DNA of 64,000 nt from Sulfoacidibacillus ferrooxidans (GTDB lineage: Bacteria > Bacillota > Bacilli > Alicyclobacillales > SLC66), in contig NZ_JALBUF010000008.1 in assembly GCF_022606465.1 (NCBI RefSeq), positions 38,243 to 102,242 on the forward strand, given 5' to 3'. Shown here in pieces: positions 45,843-55,173 of this stretch; positions within the stretch are counted from its first letter, which is position 1; every line of letters begins with the position of its first letter. The notes beneath the pieces are model-generated. The model ran no database searches and had not been told where the DNA came from. It worked only from the letters and a program-made list of their open reading frames with translations. Both the position numbers and the translations under genes were made by a program.

Positions 45843-47483
45843 GTGATTTCTATCAAAAGAGTACGACTTTTAAAAAAGAGCAGCCCTCTTATCATCATGA
45901 CAGTTTTCTTGACTAGTTGCGCCGCTTCGCCACCTGTGCACCAAGAAACTTCAGACATTCATCACACATCCACCCATTCATCCATACGTCCAAATTTTGT
46001 GTTTTCGAAAAATGCACAAATCGCTACAGACTGGCCTTTATTTGGAAATAATTCATGGCAAGATCGATTTTCACCCATTTCTAAGATCAATCCTCACACG
46101 ACAACACGTTTAATCAAAGCGTTTGATCTTTCTTTGCCTGCAATGGGTAGCAATGAATCATTTCCACTTGAACAACATGGTCTACTCTATGTCACCACTT
46201 GCAATGGTAGTGTCTTTGCTATTCATGCAGGTACTGGGAAAATAAGATGGTCTTATCTATATTCAGCTATTCTTCCATACTGGATGCCACAAATCAATCG
46301 AGGGGTCGCGCTAGACAATCATGATGTCTTTGTGCTGACTCCAAATGATCATTTGTTAGCACTCAATAAGAAAACTGGACAACTACGTTATGCGGTTTCT
46401 GTAGCAAATAGTACAAAAGGGATATTTGAATCCATGGCGCCACTGTACGCAAACGGTATGATCATCGTTGGTAGTGCAGGTGGAGACGAAGGTGTACGTG
46501 GGTTTATTTCTGCATACGAGGCGAGGTCAGGGAAGTTAGCATGGAGATTTTATACAGTTCCTGATCGAGGAGAGGGTTGGTTACAACGTTCAGGACATCA
46601 CGGTGGAGGCGCTGTATGGACTACACCAACCTATGATAAAACGCTAAACAGCATCTATGTGGATACCGGAAATCCATCACCCGATTACTATGGTATGGAT
46701 CGTCCTGGGCCAGATCCATATACGGATTCTGTGCTGCGCTTAAATCTTATACATGGCACACTCCAGTTTGCAGAACAAGAAGTCCCCCACGACCTTTGGG
46801 ATTACGATGTTGCTTCCCCGCCCCTATTATTCTTATTACATGGACAATTAACAGTTGGAGAAGCTGGAAAAGACGGATATTGGTATGAATGGAGTGCTGT
46901 CACAGGTCAAGCTGTCATAAAACCTGTTGCTTTCGTACGTCAACAGCATTCTATACCCACAGCACGTGGAGTCACAGAGTGGCCTGGTTCAGACGGTGGT
47001 GCGAATTATGGCCCTTCTGCTTACGATCCCATGACCAAAGATGTCTATGTAGCTGGCATTAATGGTCCAGAAGTACTCTATGCAAGACCTACACACCATC
47101 ATGGATTTGAATTAGATCTTGGGACAGGACAAAATCCCGCTCCTGCTGGTGAATGGACTGGAACGATCACGGCCATTCAAGCAGACTCAGGACATATCTC
47201 ATGGCAAATCAAAACGGCCACCCCACCCATCGGGGGAGTTACAGTAAACGCAGGTGGACTTGTATGGTTCGGCTTGCAAAATGGCACACTTGAAGCAGTA
47301 TCCGCAAAGACTGGTAAGCTTACTTGGCATGCACAAACTGGTGCACCGATTGGTTCGGCACCCATCTTATATCACTGGCAGGGTTACAACTATGTCGCTG
47401 TGGTAACAGGTGGCGCACAATCTCTATCCAACTTATTTCCCTATCATGGACATAGTCATGTGATTGCTTATCGTTTATCATAA
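45843..47483 (+). CDS. PQQ-type beta-propeller dehydrogenase-like lipoprotein
   Basis: A 546-residue exported protein with a lipoprotein signal (LIIMTVFLTSC, lipobox LTSC) and the eight-bladed quinoprotein alcohol dehydrogenase fold: LYVTTCNGSVFAIHAGTGKI and similar W-motif blades recur, HDLWDYDVASPPLLF is the typical quinoprotein motif, and VTVNAGGLVWFGLQNGTLEA and GAPIGSAPILYHWQGYNYVA end the protein. Start is GTG 45843 behind AAAGGTGATCTT. It would work on the outer face of the membrane. No cytochrome c or PQQ-synthesis gene is nearby, so it could be an enzyme using exogenous cofactor or a non-enzymatic relative. Confidence 0.82.
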   Translation: MISIKRVRLLKKSSPLIIMTVFLTSCAASPPVHQETSDIHHTSTHSSIRPNFVFSKNAQIATDWPLFGNNSWQDRFSPISKINPHTTTRLIKAFDLSLPAMGSNESFPLEQHGLLYVTTCNGSVFAIHAGTGKIRWSYLYSAILPYWMPQINRGVALDNHDVFVLTPNDHLLALNKKTGQLRYAVSVANSTKGIFESMAPLYANGMIIVGSAGGDEGVRGFISAYEARSGKLAWRFYTVPDRGEGWLQRSGHHGGGAVWTTPTYDKTLNSIYVDTGNPSPDYYGMDRPGPDPYTDSVLRLNLIHGTLQFAEQEVPHDLWDYDVASPPLLFLLHGQLTVGEAGKDGYWYEWSAVTGQAVIKPVAFVRQQHSIPTARGVTEWPGSDGGANYGPSAYDPMTKDVYVAGINGPEVLYARPTHHHGFELDLGTGQNPAPAGEWTGTITAIQADSGHISWQIKTATPPIGGVTVNAGGLVWFGLQNGTLEAVSAKTGKLTWHAQTGAPIGSAPILYHWQGYNYVAVVTGGAQSLSNLFPYHGHSHVIAYRLS

Positions 47484-47510
47484 TACTTTGTCATAAACGA
47501 TAAGCAATCA
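47461..47510. repeat. 18-bp inverted repeat across the quinoprotein stop codon
   Basis: TGATTGCTTATCGTTTAT (47461-47478) is repeated in exact reverse complement at 47493-47510. The left arm encodes the last residues of the quinoprotein. No T tract follows on either strand, so it is not a standard terminator, though it lies where one would be expected between convergent genes. Confidence 0.75.
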
Positions 47511-47587
47511 CAGCGTATGCATATGGTCAATCAATCATCCTACATTGGATCATCTCTTATGCTAATGATCCACTTAACATGTCGTTC

Positions 47588-50500
47588 TTATTTTGTGAAC
47601 TTTGCCGTTTCCTTTTCAAACGGTAACGGTTCGATCATTCCTGGTGTACCTTCGGGAATCACATATGCATCGGGATGAGGCTTCAGTACGCGCAACATCC
47701 ACAGTGGGCGGAATAATCCACCTGGTCCTGGTGCCGGTCGAGTTAATTCTAACCAGCGCTCAAAGACTTCATAAGATTTTTTAGTATCCATCTCAATCTC
47801 ACCGTAATGTGAACCATCTGTGATTTTTTCAATGCGAACCCGTTGATGCCAACACATCATGCCACTAATTGGATCAGGCTGAACTGGGAAGATCGAATTT
47901 TGATGAACACCACCATCTGACCACCAAATCCGTTCTGAATCTTTATCTGTACTTTTAAAAGGAGCAGGCCCGTGAATCTGCTTCATTTGCCATTTCCCTT
48001 TTGTTACCTCTTTTAAAGTAACAAGCGAACTACTCCAACGATCACTACCTGTTGTTTCATTTAGCCGCCAACGGCCCAAATGATGTGAACAAGCGATTAC
48101 GCCTGGACGAATACCTTCTGTGACCCATACTTTATCCACAATAGATCCGACTTCTGTACTGATCTTGACTTCATCACCAGTGGATACCTGCAATCGTTTA
48201 GCGTCGATTGGATGAACCCAGATCGGATTTGCATGAGCAATCTCATGCAACCATTTTGCGCCATTCGTACGGGTATGAATTAACATAGGCAAGCGGAAAG
48301 TCGGCAATAAAATATACTCATTATGATCAAAATCAATGGTTTTAAAATGAACTTGACTCACAATGTGTTTCATGGTTTTACGCTCTTGCTCGTTACGAGG
48401 ATATATCGGGATCGCGTATTCAGGCCAACCCCAATCGCGTAACGTTGTCGAGAAGAATTCTAATTTACCAGATGGCGTTGGCCATCCTTTGACTGCGCGA
48501 TTATTGACCATGATCCCTGCACGAACTTTACCACTTGCATTTTTAAATGGTCCTGCCACCGGAACGTGATTTGCTGTGTGAGGTGCTTGATCTACCCACA
48601 CACCCGCTTCATGTGTTGAAACATTTTCTCCATTCTCACCTTCAGGAACAATCGTTGCTTTCGTCAATACCTCAGGATCAACTGGAAGACGATTTTGTGC
48701 ATACACATCTTTTGTAATTTCAAATGCAGCATATTTTTGCATATATGCAAGCGGAGTTAGTCCTTCTGCTGCAGCTGCTTCTGGCAATCCAGGTACTGAG
48801 TTTTCAAAAATCCACTGATAGTATTCGAGAATCGTAATTTTTTCGCCTGGACGATAGGGGGACTCAAAGTGTTTTCGAATACCCATCGATCCATCCGGAT
48901 CGATGCGCCACGATAACTCAATCCAAAATTCATTTTCTTCCCATACTTCTCCAGGATTTGCATCACGTGTATCTCGAATTGTTTCACCGTGCCGTTCCTT
49001 AGATACACGCAATACAGGTTGACGAAATCCAATCCACTGTGATGCCTGTGTTTCATAACTATGAAGATCATGTCGTTCTGGAGCTAATCCCATTGGCAAC
49101 ACATAATCTGAAAACTGTGAGGTCTCAGACCATACCGGTGATAGTGTTACATGACATCCAACTCGATCTGGCTCTTTAAACATTTCAATCCAATTAAATC
49201 CGTCTGGAAACGTCCATACAGGATTCATCACACGTGTAAAGTATACTTCAAGCCGCTTATTACGCTTTTTCAAAATGTGAGGAAGACAAAAGCTAAGTTC
49301 AAAAAATGAAAGTGGGTATTCCCGCGGCCAGTGATTCTCATTCCAAACTTTAATCGGTGTAGGAGCGGAATTCCTTGCAGGAACAAACTTAACCCATGAG
49401 TTAGGCAATGTACTACCAGGTTCACCGACAGCTCCTACTAACACGTTCAAGAAGTTCAAACTTCTTGTGATCATCCAGCCACCCAAATGCCCAGCCGCTG
49501 CATTGCGCCAGATATTTGATGAAAATGCTGTTCCAGCGCGAACAATCTCTTCTGTGATTTCACGAAGAAGATCTGCTGAAACGCCACTTTCCTCTTCTGC
49601 CCATTCAGGAGTGTAGTCTTTGTATATTTGCTTAATAACTGCAATAAAATCTTCAAAACTTTGGCCTTTTGGAATCTGTGGCAAGAAACCTCGCTCACGT
49701 AAACTAGATAGGTATTCTCGATCTTGCATGAGTTCCTTCCAGTTAATCCAGTCATGTAAGAATTCTCGATTATAGCGATCTGTCTGAATGATCTCATTGG
49801 CAATAGCCAACAGTAAGGAAGCCTCAGTACCAGGCCATGGTGAAAGCCAATAATCTGCTTTAGACGCAGTATTAGAAAGACGTGTATCGATTACTGCAAT
49901 TTTTGTACCTTTTTGCTGCGCTTCGATAATACGTTGGGCATTTGGATTAAAATAGTGACCAGACTCCAGATGAGCACTCATCATTAAAATGAATTTAGCA
50001 TTTGCATAATCTGGCGATGGTCGATCATAGCCCATCCAAAAAGCATAGCCAGCCCTTCCACCAGCTGAACATACATTGGTGTGGGATGATAACCCATCAA
50101 TTCCCCACGTTTTTAAGACGCGCTCTGTATACTCGTCTTCTCCAGGGCGTCCTACGTGATATACAACTTCATCTTCTTTTCCTGCTAGCAGACTTTTGCG
50201 TATGCGTGCGGCAATATCCGTTAACGCTTCGTCCCACGTCGTCTGCTCCCAACCACCATCTCCGCGTTCCCCTACACGTTTTAAAGGGTGTAAGATGCGT
50301 TCTGGATTAGTCACTTGATTCAATGTTGCAGGTCCTTTTGCACAGTTGCGACCACGACTTCCCGGATGCAACGGATGTCCTTCAAACTTGCGAATCTCAC
50401 CACTATCTTTATCAATGTAGGCAAGAAGTCCACAAGCTGCTTCGCAGTTAAAACAAACAGTGGGAACCAACTCATAGCGATGGTATACCTTACGGGGCCA

Positions 50501-50608
50501 AGCTCTCGAGTCGAGTTCTTTCCAATCATCCCATTTAGCCGGATCAGGATGTGTTAATAAGTTGCCATAACCTTTGATGCTCTCTAACTGTTCTTCACGT
50601 GTTGTCAT
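47588..50608 (-). CDS. Molybdopterin oxidoreductase catalytic subunit (DMSO reductase family, cytoplasmic type)
   Basis: A 1006-residue bis-MGD enzyme. The N-terminal 4Fe-4S motif uses C52, C55, C59 and C89 (VCFNCEAACG and GRNCAKG). The probable molybdenum ligand is C180 in SSHTNVCSAGGRAGY. The C-terminal molydopterin-binding domain includes LPTFRLPMLIHTRTNGAKW and WVHPIDAKRLQVSTGDEVKI. There is no twin-arginine signal, so it should stay in the cytoplasm, as in SoeA-type sulfite dehydrogenases. Its partner, encoded 13 bases upstream, carries four 4Fe-4S sites fused to a membrane domain. Sulfite, thiosulfate, polysulfide or another small redox substrate is possible; sequence alone does not decide. 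Confidence 0.88.
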   Translation of the reverse strand: MTTREEQLESIKGYGNLLTHPDPAKWDDWKELDSRAWPRKVYHRYELVPTVCFNCEAACGLLAYIDKDSGEIRKFEGHPLHPGSRGRNCAKGPATLNQVTNPERILHPLKRVGERGDGGWEQTTWDEALTDIAARIRKSLLAGKEDEVVYHVGRPGEDEYTERVLKTWGIDGLSSHTNVCSAGGRAGYAFWMGYDRPSPDYANAKFILMMSAHLESGHYFNPNAQRIIEAQQKGTKIAVIDTRLSNTASKADYWLSPWPGTEASLLLAIANEIIQTDRYNREFLHDWINWKELMQDREYLSSLRERGFLPQIPKGQSFEDFIAVIKQIYKDYTPEWAEEESGVSADLLREITEEIVRAGTAFSSNIWRNAAAGHLGGWMITRSLNFLNVLVGAVGEPGSTLPNSWVKFVPARNSAPTPIKVWNENHWPREYPLSFFELSFCLPHILKKRNKRLEVYFTRVMNPVWTFPDGFNWIEMFKEPDRVGCHVTLSPVWSETSQFSDYVLPMGLAPERHDLHSYETQASQWIGFRQPVLRVSKERHGETIRDTRDANPGEVWEENEFWIELSWRIDPDGSMGIRKHFESPYRPGEKITILEYYQWIFENSVPGLPEAAAAEGLTPLAYMQKYAAFEITKDVYAQNRLPVDPEVLTKATIVPEGENGENVSTHEAGVWVDQAPHTANHVPVAGPFKNASGKVRAGIMVNNRAVKGWPTPSGKLEFFSTTLRDWGWPEYAIPIYPRNEQERKTMKHIVSQVHFKTIDFDHNEYILLPTFRLPMLIHTRTNGAKWLHEIAHANPIWVHPIDAKRLQVSTGDEVKISTEVGSIVDKVWVTEGIRPGVIACSHHLGRWRLNETTGSDRWSSSLVTLKEVTKGKWQMKQIHGPAPFKSTDKDSERIWWSDGGVHQNSIFPVQPDPISGMMCWHQRVRIEKITDGSHYGEIEMDTKKSYEVFERWLELTRPAPGPGGLFRPLWMLRVLKPHPDAYVIPEGTPGMIEPLPFEKETAKFTK

Positions 50609-50621
50609 CAGACCATACCCC

Positions 50622-52175
50622 CTAACTCAGTGGAATCGATTGCCCAGCTTGAACAAAAGCGTGTTCGTAGGCAAGCAATCCTATTAAAGCAAGAATAGAA
50701 ACGACAGCGGCTGCAGCAATAGCACTACTGAAGATGGCAATCAACAGTGGTATTAGTGCTCCCACGATCAAGCCAGTCCAGTAATAACTGCGATAACGTC
50801 CATAGATCATTTGGTGTGCCGCGCGCTTTGCGCCAAGAATAGGATGTGGGATCACAAGTTCACTAATGATTAAAATAAAGTGCATGGCAAGAGCAACAAG
50901 TAATGTGATGTGAACGATCAACGCTGCAACAGGAGATAATGGTAATACAAGTCCGAGCAACGAGTAAACAGCTGCACCTGCCAATGTTGCTTGTGAGAAG
51001 AGGTGAAGTGGTAACGATGGATTTTGCCACAAATCGCGACCTTTTGCTTGAGCAAAGAGAAATGCCGTATACATAGCCGTCATACCACCAAAGATCAGTC
51101 CGAGTACTGCCAATGTGTACCCACCAGACATACCGGCAATACCTAAAACGAACTGCGCAAGAAGAACAAGACTATATATGGCGATAATAAAGGAACCCCG
51201 TACTAGCCATGATTTCCACTGTGGTCTAGTAAAGATGCGAATGAATCGAGAAGGATGCTCTAGATCGACAATAAGTAAAATACCTGTAATTCCTAAGAAA
51301 ACTCCACCGATTACTGCACTAGAAATATTCCACAATGGACTAAGCGTTTGACCTGCGAATGTTAAAATAGCAAATAAAATAAATACACCTGCAGAAAGTG
51401 ATTTTGTCCACGTATAAAGTGAAACTTCCCAGTGCCATGGCGAGTTATGAGGTACGTCATAAGCTAAACGGGCTTCTGCTACTTTATGTTTTTTGTGTTC
51501 GTGTTTCTCGGCCATCACTGGATAGCCTTCTTTTTGCATGGAGTACATATTTTGACCTTGATATGTTGCTTTAGCAGGATTGAGCGTGTAATCACTTGCA
51601 CCAATGTAATATACTTTTGGCTCTGTTCCTTTTTCTGGTTTGCGCACATCTGCTTTTTTCCTTGAAATCAGTTGAAAGACTTCACTGTTGGTATCGTTTA
51701 GGTTACCTACAACAATGGCTTCTACTGGGCAAACCACGACGCATGCAGGTTCTAAACCTTGATCGATGCGATGTGCGCAAAAATTACACTTCTCTGCGCT
51801 GTGAGAATCAGGACTAATTTGAATCGCATCATATGGACATGCAGCAATACACGCCTTACATCCGATACATACATCGCGATCAAAATCCACAATACCATCT
51901 GGTCGCTTAAACATGGCGGTGACAGGACAAATTGGAACACAAGGCGCTTCATCACATTGATTGCAGCGTGTAATTTGAAATTGTCTGCTCACTTGTGGAT
52001 ATACTCCAACTTCGACTTGCTTTACATAGGTTCTATTAATGGCAAGCGGAACTAAATGTTCTGACTTGCAAGCAACTGAACAAGCGTGACAACCAATACA
52101 AGTTTCTTGGTTGATGACTTTACCCCAGCGAACCGGAGCTGTTTCGACATTTGGTAATACTTCTAGTTCAATCAT
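50622..52175 (-). CDS. Fused four-cluster ferredoxin and NrfD-type membrane subunit
   Basis: A 517-residue fusion. Residues 15-180 carry sixteen cysteines in four 4Fe-4S sets (C26/29/32/36, C71/74/79/83, C103/106/109/113, C130/133/145/149). A linker of about 60 residues containing KHEHKKHK leads to an NrfD/PsrC/DmsC-like membrane domain (about 245-515) with eight or so helices, starting SPWHWEVSLYTWTKSLSAG. Electron-transfer and quinone-anchor subunits are normally separate, as in PsrB/PsrC or SoeB/SoeC. No export signal is present, so the ferredoxin part should face the cytoplasm with the catalytic subunit. ATG 52175 is behind AAGGAGG. Confidence 0.9.
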   Translation of the reverse strand: MIELEVLPNVETAPVRWGKVINQETCIGCHACSVACKSEHLVPLAINRTYVKQVEVGVYPQVSRQFQITRCNQCDEAPCVPICPVTAMFKRPDGIVDFDRDVCIGCKACIAACPYDAIQISPDSHSAEKCNFCAHRIDQGLEPACVVVCPVEAIVVGNLNDTNSEVFQLISRKKADVRKPEKGTEPKVYYIGASDYTLNPAKATYQGQNMYSMQKEGYPVMAEKHEHKKHKVAEARLAYDVPHNSPWHWEVSLYTWTKSLSAGVFILFAILTFAGQTLSPLWNISSAVIGGVFLGITGILLIVDLEHPSRFIRIFTRPQWKSWLVRGSFIIAIYSLVLLAQFVLGIAGMSGGYTLAVLGLIFGGMTAMYTAFLFAQAKGRDLWQNPSLPLHLFSQATLAGAAVYSLLGLVLPLSPVAALIVHITLLVALAMHFILIISELVIPHPILGAKRAAHQMIYGRYRSYYWTGLIVGALIPLLIAIFSSAIAAAAVVSILALIGLLAYEHAFVQAGQSIPLS

Positions 52176-52187
52176 ATTCGGACCTCC

Positions 52188-52215
52188 TTACGCTACTGTG
52201 ATGTACATAGCGTAA
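52188..52215 (-). promoter_or_regulatory. Hairpin directly upstream of the ribosome site of the ferredoxin-NrfD gene
   Basis: Stem TTACGCTA/TAGCGTAA (52188-52195 with 52208-52215). The minus-strand 3' arm ends in TAA, which is also the start of the TAAGGAGG Shine-Dalgarno. It could modulate translation or be a regulator site. Nearby upstream, ATGCAAAAGTTGCAT (about 52235-52249) and ACTTGT/ACAAGT are further dyads that a LysR protein might bind. Confidence 0.5.
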
Positions 52216-52421
52216 CACTAGGTTCCAATGATAGGGTAATGCAAAAGTTGCATGGGGGTATTCAGAAATGAAAGCGGAGCCAAATCCACTATAGTCGAGT
52301 ATAAGTATCTATAAACACTTGTGAGTAGTGACAAGTACATGGCTACAATCAAGTGCTATAAACATCATTCGAAAAGGTGATATGACCCCAATTAGAGGAA
52401 TGAGGATATATTCAAAATGTA

Positions 52422-53303
52422 TTAGAACGTCTTTAACGCAACTCGAAAGCGTTCAACAGTAGCTTTTTGAAATCGTTCTCGTCGCTCTACAATGTACAAT
52501 TGACGAGTGATCTCAAACCCTTGAATTGGGACCTCAACGAGAGTCTTCAATTCACATTCTCTTTGAATGGTTAAACGAGACAAAAAGGATACGCCAAAAC
52601 CTACTTCAATAGCTGATTTTATTGCTTGTGTACTTCCTAATTCCATCGTGCGGTCAAGCACTGAGAGAATACCTATTCGCTCAAATGCCTGTTCCGTCAC
52701 CTGACGTGTCCCAGATCCTTCTTCACGCCATAAGAGCACTTGTGATGTGAGTGCCTGCAAAGGAATGGGCGTCATTTTTGCAAATGCATGTTGTGGATTA
52801 CACACAAGAACGAGCTCATCCGTTTTCCATGGTACTACTTCGATGTCTTCAGATGGAAGAACGCCTTCGACTAAACCAACATCGATGCGATGCTGCATCA
52901 AATCACGAATGACCTGTCGTGTATTGGATACACGCATCTTAATATCGACATGTGGCTCCATTTTCAAAAATTCTCCCAAGATAACTGGTAACATATATTC
53001 TCCGATGGACATCGTTGCACCTACGGATAAGGTTCCACCAGAACTACGTAAGGCCGTCAATTCTTCCTTTGCACGACTATGACAAGCAAGTAAGTCCAGT
53101 GTATAAGGATATAATGCTTTCCCAAAAGAAGTTAATGTCAGGCCTGTCGTACCTCGTTCGAGCAAAAGTCCACCATACTCATCCTCAAGTGCTTGCAAAT
53201 GACGACTTGCTGTTGATTGGGTCATATGAAGAACATGTGCAGCTTTCGTAATACTGCCATACTGAACAGTCGCCCGAAATACCTCATGACTTTCCAGATG
53301 CAA
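52422..53303 (-). CDS. LysR-family regulator of the molybdoenzyme operon (inferred)
   Basis: A 293-residue LysR protein. The HTH is at residues 1-60 (EVFRATVQYGSITKAAHVLH, MTQSTASRHLQALEDEYG). The effector domain has GGTLSVGATMSIGEYMLPVI and LLWREEGSGTRQVTEQAFER, like the other LysR gene in the window, placing both in the CysL/CbbR-like branch. TTG 53303 is nine bases behind AAAGGAG. It lies about 250 bases upstream of the ferredoxin-NrfD gene on the same strand and is its most likely regulator; CysL-type relatives control sulfur metabolism. Confidence 0.88.
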   Translation of the reverse strand: MHLESHEVFRATVQYGSITKAAHVLHMTQSTASRHLQALEDEYGGLLLERGTTGLTLTSFGKALYPYTLDLLACHSRAKEELTALRSSGGTLSVGATMSIGEYMLPVILGEFLKMEPHVDIKMRVSNTRQVIRDLMQHRIDVGLVEGVLPSEDIEVVPWKTDELVLVCNPQHAFAKMTPIPLQALTSQVLLWREEGSGTRQVTEQAFERIGILSVLDRTMELGSTQAIKSAIEVGFGVSFLSRLTIQRECELKTLVEVPIQGFEITRQLYIVERRERFQKATVERFRVALKTF

Positions 53304-53318
53304 CCTGCACCGCTCCTT

Positions 53319-53795
53319 TTACATAGCAACTTCACGAAGTAGACTCGATAATTTCTCAACGATCTGCCCATGGATTTCGTCATGATCGCTGTCAAGCGTT
53401 TGTTTTGCTTGTAAAATAAATGCAGTCAGTTTTTCCATTAACGTTTCCCCTTCTTCTTTTGGAAAAAGAAGCATGACTTCGTGATTTTTGTCTACTGGCG
53501 ATTCTCCGTACCGAACTTTAATCACTTCTGGTTGCCAATTAAATAATGTTTGCCATGTGTCTACCTGATGCTCAGGGCTCGTTGGCAACTGTTCAGGAAA
53601 ATACAATTCAACAGCTTGATCACCAATAAATAAATACAAAATTAAGCAGGGTTGATCATCTAGATGCCCAAGTCCCCAAGCGATATCAGAGATAAATTGA
53701 ATAGGTCGCGGAAAGACGATGGCAAGTTCCGCGTTCTCGTCCCACAGTGTAATAGCACCATCTGATTGCCCTAGTGCGAGCGGAATAATTTGCAT
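53319..53795 (-). CDS. Hypothetical acidic protein (158 residues)
   Basis: A soluble protein from ATG 53795, behind GAGGGC. It starts MQIIPLALGQSDGAITLWDE and includes IQFISDIAWGLGHLDDQPCL and VELYFPEQLPTSPEHQV, followed by a helical acidic tail (LTAFILQAKQTLDSDHDEIH). I do not recognise a family. It lies seven bases after the next gene and probably forms a two-gene unit with it. No membrane segment or known catalytic motif is visible. Confidence 0.68.
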   Translation of the reverse strand: MQIIPLALGQSDGAITLWDENAELAIVFPRPIQFISDIAWGLGHLDDQPCLILYLFIGDQAVELYFPEQLPTSPEHQVDTWQTLFNWQPEVIKVRYGESPVDKNHEVMLLFPKEEGETLMEKLTAFILQAKQTLDSDHDEIHGQIVEKLSSLLREVAM

Positions 53796-53820
53796 ATAAC
53801 AGCCCTCTTTCAAGCTTGAC

Positions 53821-54312
53821 TTATTGTAATTGATACCGTTCTATGCGATGAATACCATTTTCCGTTTGTAGTTCTGCCGTATAAAAAAACGTGTAAATCA
53901 TTTGTTCCCCTGATTCATCTTGAAACCATAGATCGAGCCCTAACAGTTCATCTAGTTTAGGTTGATATCCCTGAATGTGATCTTGATCAGCAGAATCAGG
54001 TAAAAAGTAAGCTCGTGCTAAACGAAGCGATGGTCGAGGTAATTCATAATAATATTCCTCTGTTTCCCCTGGCGAAGAAACAAACATGCCTCGTGTATAC
54101 AGGTGAATTTCGATCGGTGTTGTAGAGATTTGACCAACATTCACATCCGTTTGCAACAAGTATCCATTAAATCTGCGCGCGACTACGTCTCGTTGCATAA
54201 AAAAAGCCAGCCATTCTCCATACCCCATATCAGTGGTAAGATCAAACTCCATATAGGCAGCGTTTGGATCAACAATTTTTTCTGTGCTTGTCGATCGTGG
54301 TTCAAAACGCAC
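53821..54312 (-). CDS. Hypothetical protein (163 residues)
   Basis: Starts at GTG 54312, seven bases behind AAGGAG. The sequence contains AAYMEFDLTTDMGYGEWLAF, YYYELPRPSLRLARAYFLPD and a final beta-like stretch QMIYTFFYTAELQTENGIHR. It looks like a compact soluble alpha/beta protein, but I do not recognise a family. It is the upstream gene of a pair with the 158-residue protein, divergent from the DUF2103-like gene. No regulatory site was recognised. Confidence 0.68.
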   Translation of the reverse strand: MRFEPRSTSTEKIVDPNAAYMEFDLTTDMGYGEWLAFFMQRDVVARRFNGYLLQTDVNVGQISTTPIEIHLYTRGMFVSSPGETEEYYYELPRPSLRLARAYFLPDSADQDHIQGYQPKLDELLGLDLWFQDESGEQMIYTFFYTAELQTENGIHRIERYQLQ

Positions 54313-54462
54313 AACGACATCTCCTTCCTTTTTTCCATCTGACGCTAGTATAACAAATCCATTACATAAAAGTGACGAGCCTTTTCATTTTCGATCCATT
54401 TCTCATCTGCTCATTGTCAAGCTATAATAGTGTATATGAATGCACTATAGGAGGCTAACATC

Positions 54463-55173
54463 ATGGGAGATATGCGCCATCGCGATGGGAAATTAAAGAT
54501 CATGCATACCATTATAGGTGATTTTGCACATACGCTGCGAAAAATTGCAACACTTGACGAGGTTGAATCCATCTTAACAGGCACCATATCCCCTTCTAAA
54601 AGTTATAGTGAATCAATGACATTTCAATATTTTACAGATAACGGTATAAAAATACTAGCTAAAACAACGACTGCTGTACAAGAAATTTTTATTGTCACAG
54701 CTAGCCCAGATCTGTTACTTGATGAGCTCTATAAATCCGGCTTTATTGAACAAGAACGTACAGATGTACACCACAATCATCCGCGCAAAAAAAAGCGTCA
54801 AGTGACAACTACGAGCCATATGCGTGATGGAGGAAACGAGATCGGTGAGATTGCTGCGCAAACTCGGCATCATTCAAAGAAAAATAATAAAGACAGTGGT
54901 CCCTTACCCAATGCAGATCCACTCACTTTGCGTAATATGCTACATCCAGATACACTCTCAGCACTAATGAAATTAAAAGAAAACGTATCTCCCCAATCGA
55001 TAACAGCACAAGACAATAAGACTATTTCTAAAAAAACACAACCAAAAGCGCAAAAGCAACAAGCAATAGATCCAGATGAGGATTTTGCGTCACTATTTGC
55101 GCCCAAAGACGATGAAGAATCATTTGAAGAAATGTTCAATAAATCAAAACTTGATTCTAAGTTTTTTAAGTAA
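54463..55173 (+). CDS. DUF2103-like protein with charged C-terminal tail
   Basis: A 236-residue protein from ATG 54463, behind GGAGGCTAACATC. Residues 1-100 resemble DUF2103, a predicted metal-binding family: RHRDGKLKIMHTIIGDFAHT, VESILTGTISPSKS, ILAKTTTAVQEIFIVTASPD. The rest is low-complexity and charged: basic and His-rich near 100-150 (HHNHPRKKKR), then acidic at the end (DPDEDFASLFAPKDDEESFE). The assignment is from pattern memory. It converges with yyaL, with 33 bases between the stops. The function is unknown. Confidence 0.68.
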   Translation: MGDMRHRDGKLKIMHTIIGDFAHTLRKIATLDEVESILTGTISPSKSYSESMTFQYFTDNGIKILAKTTTAVQEIFIVTASPDLLLDELYKSGFIEQERTDVHHNHPRKKKRQVTTTSHMRDGGNEIGEIAAQTRHHSKKNNKDSGPLPNADPLTLRNMLHPDTLSALMKLKENVSPQSITAQDNKTISKKTQPKAQKQQAIDPDEDFASLFAPKDDEESFEEMFNKSKLDSKFFK

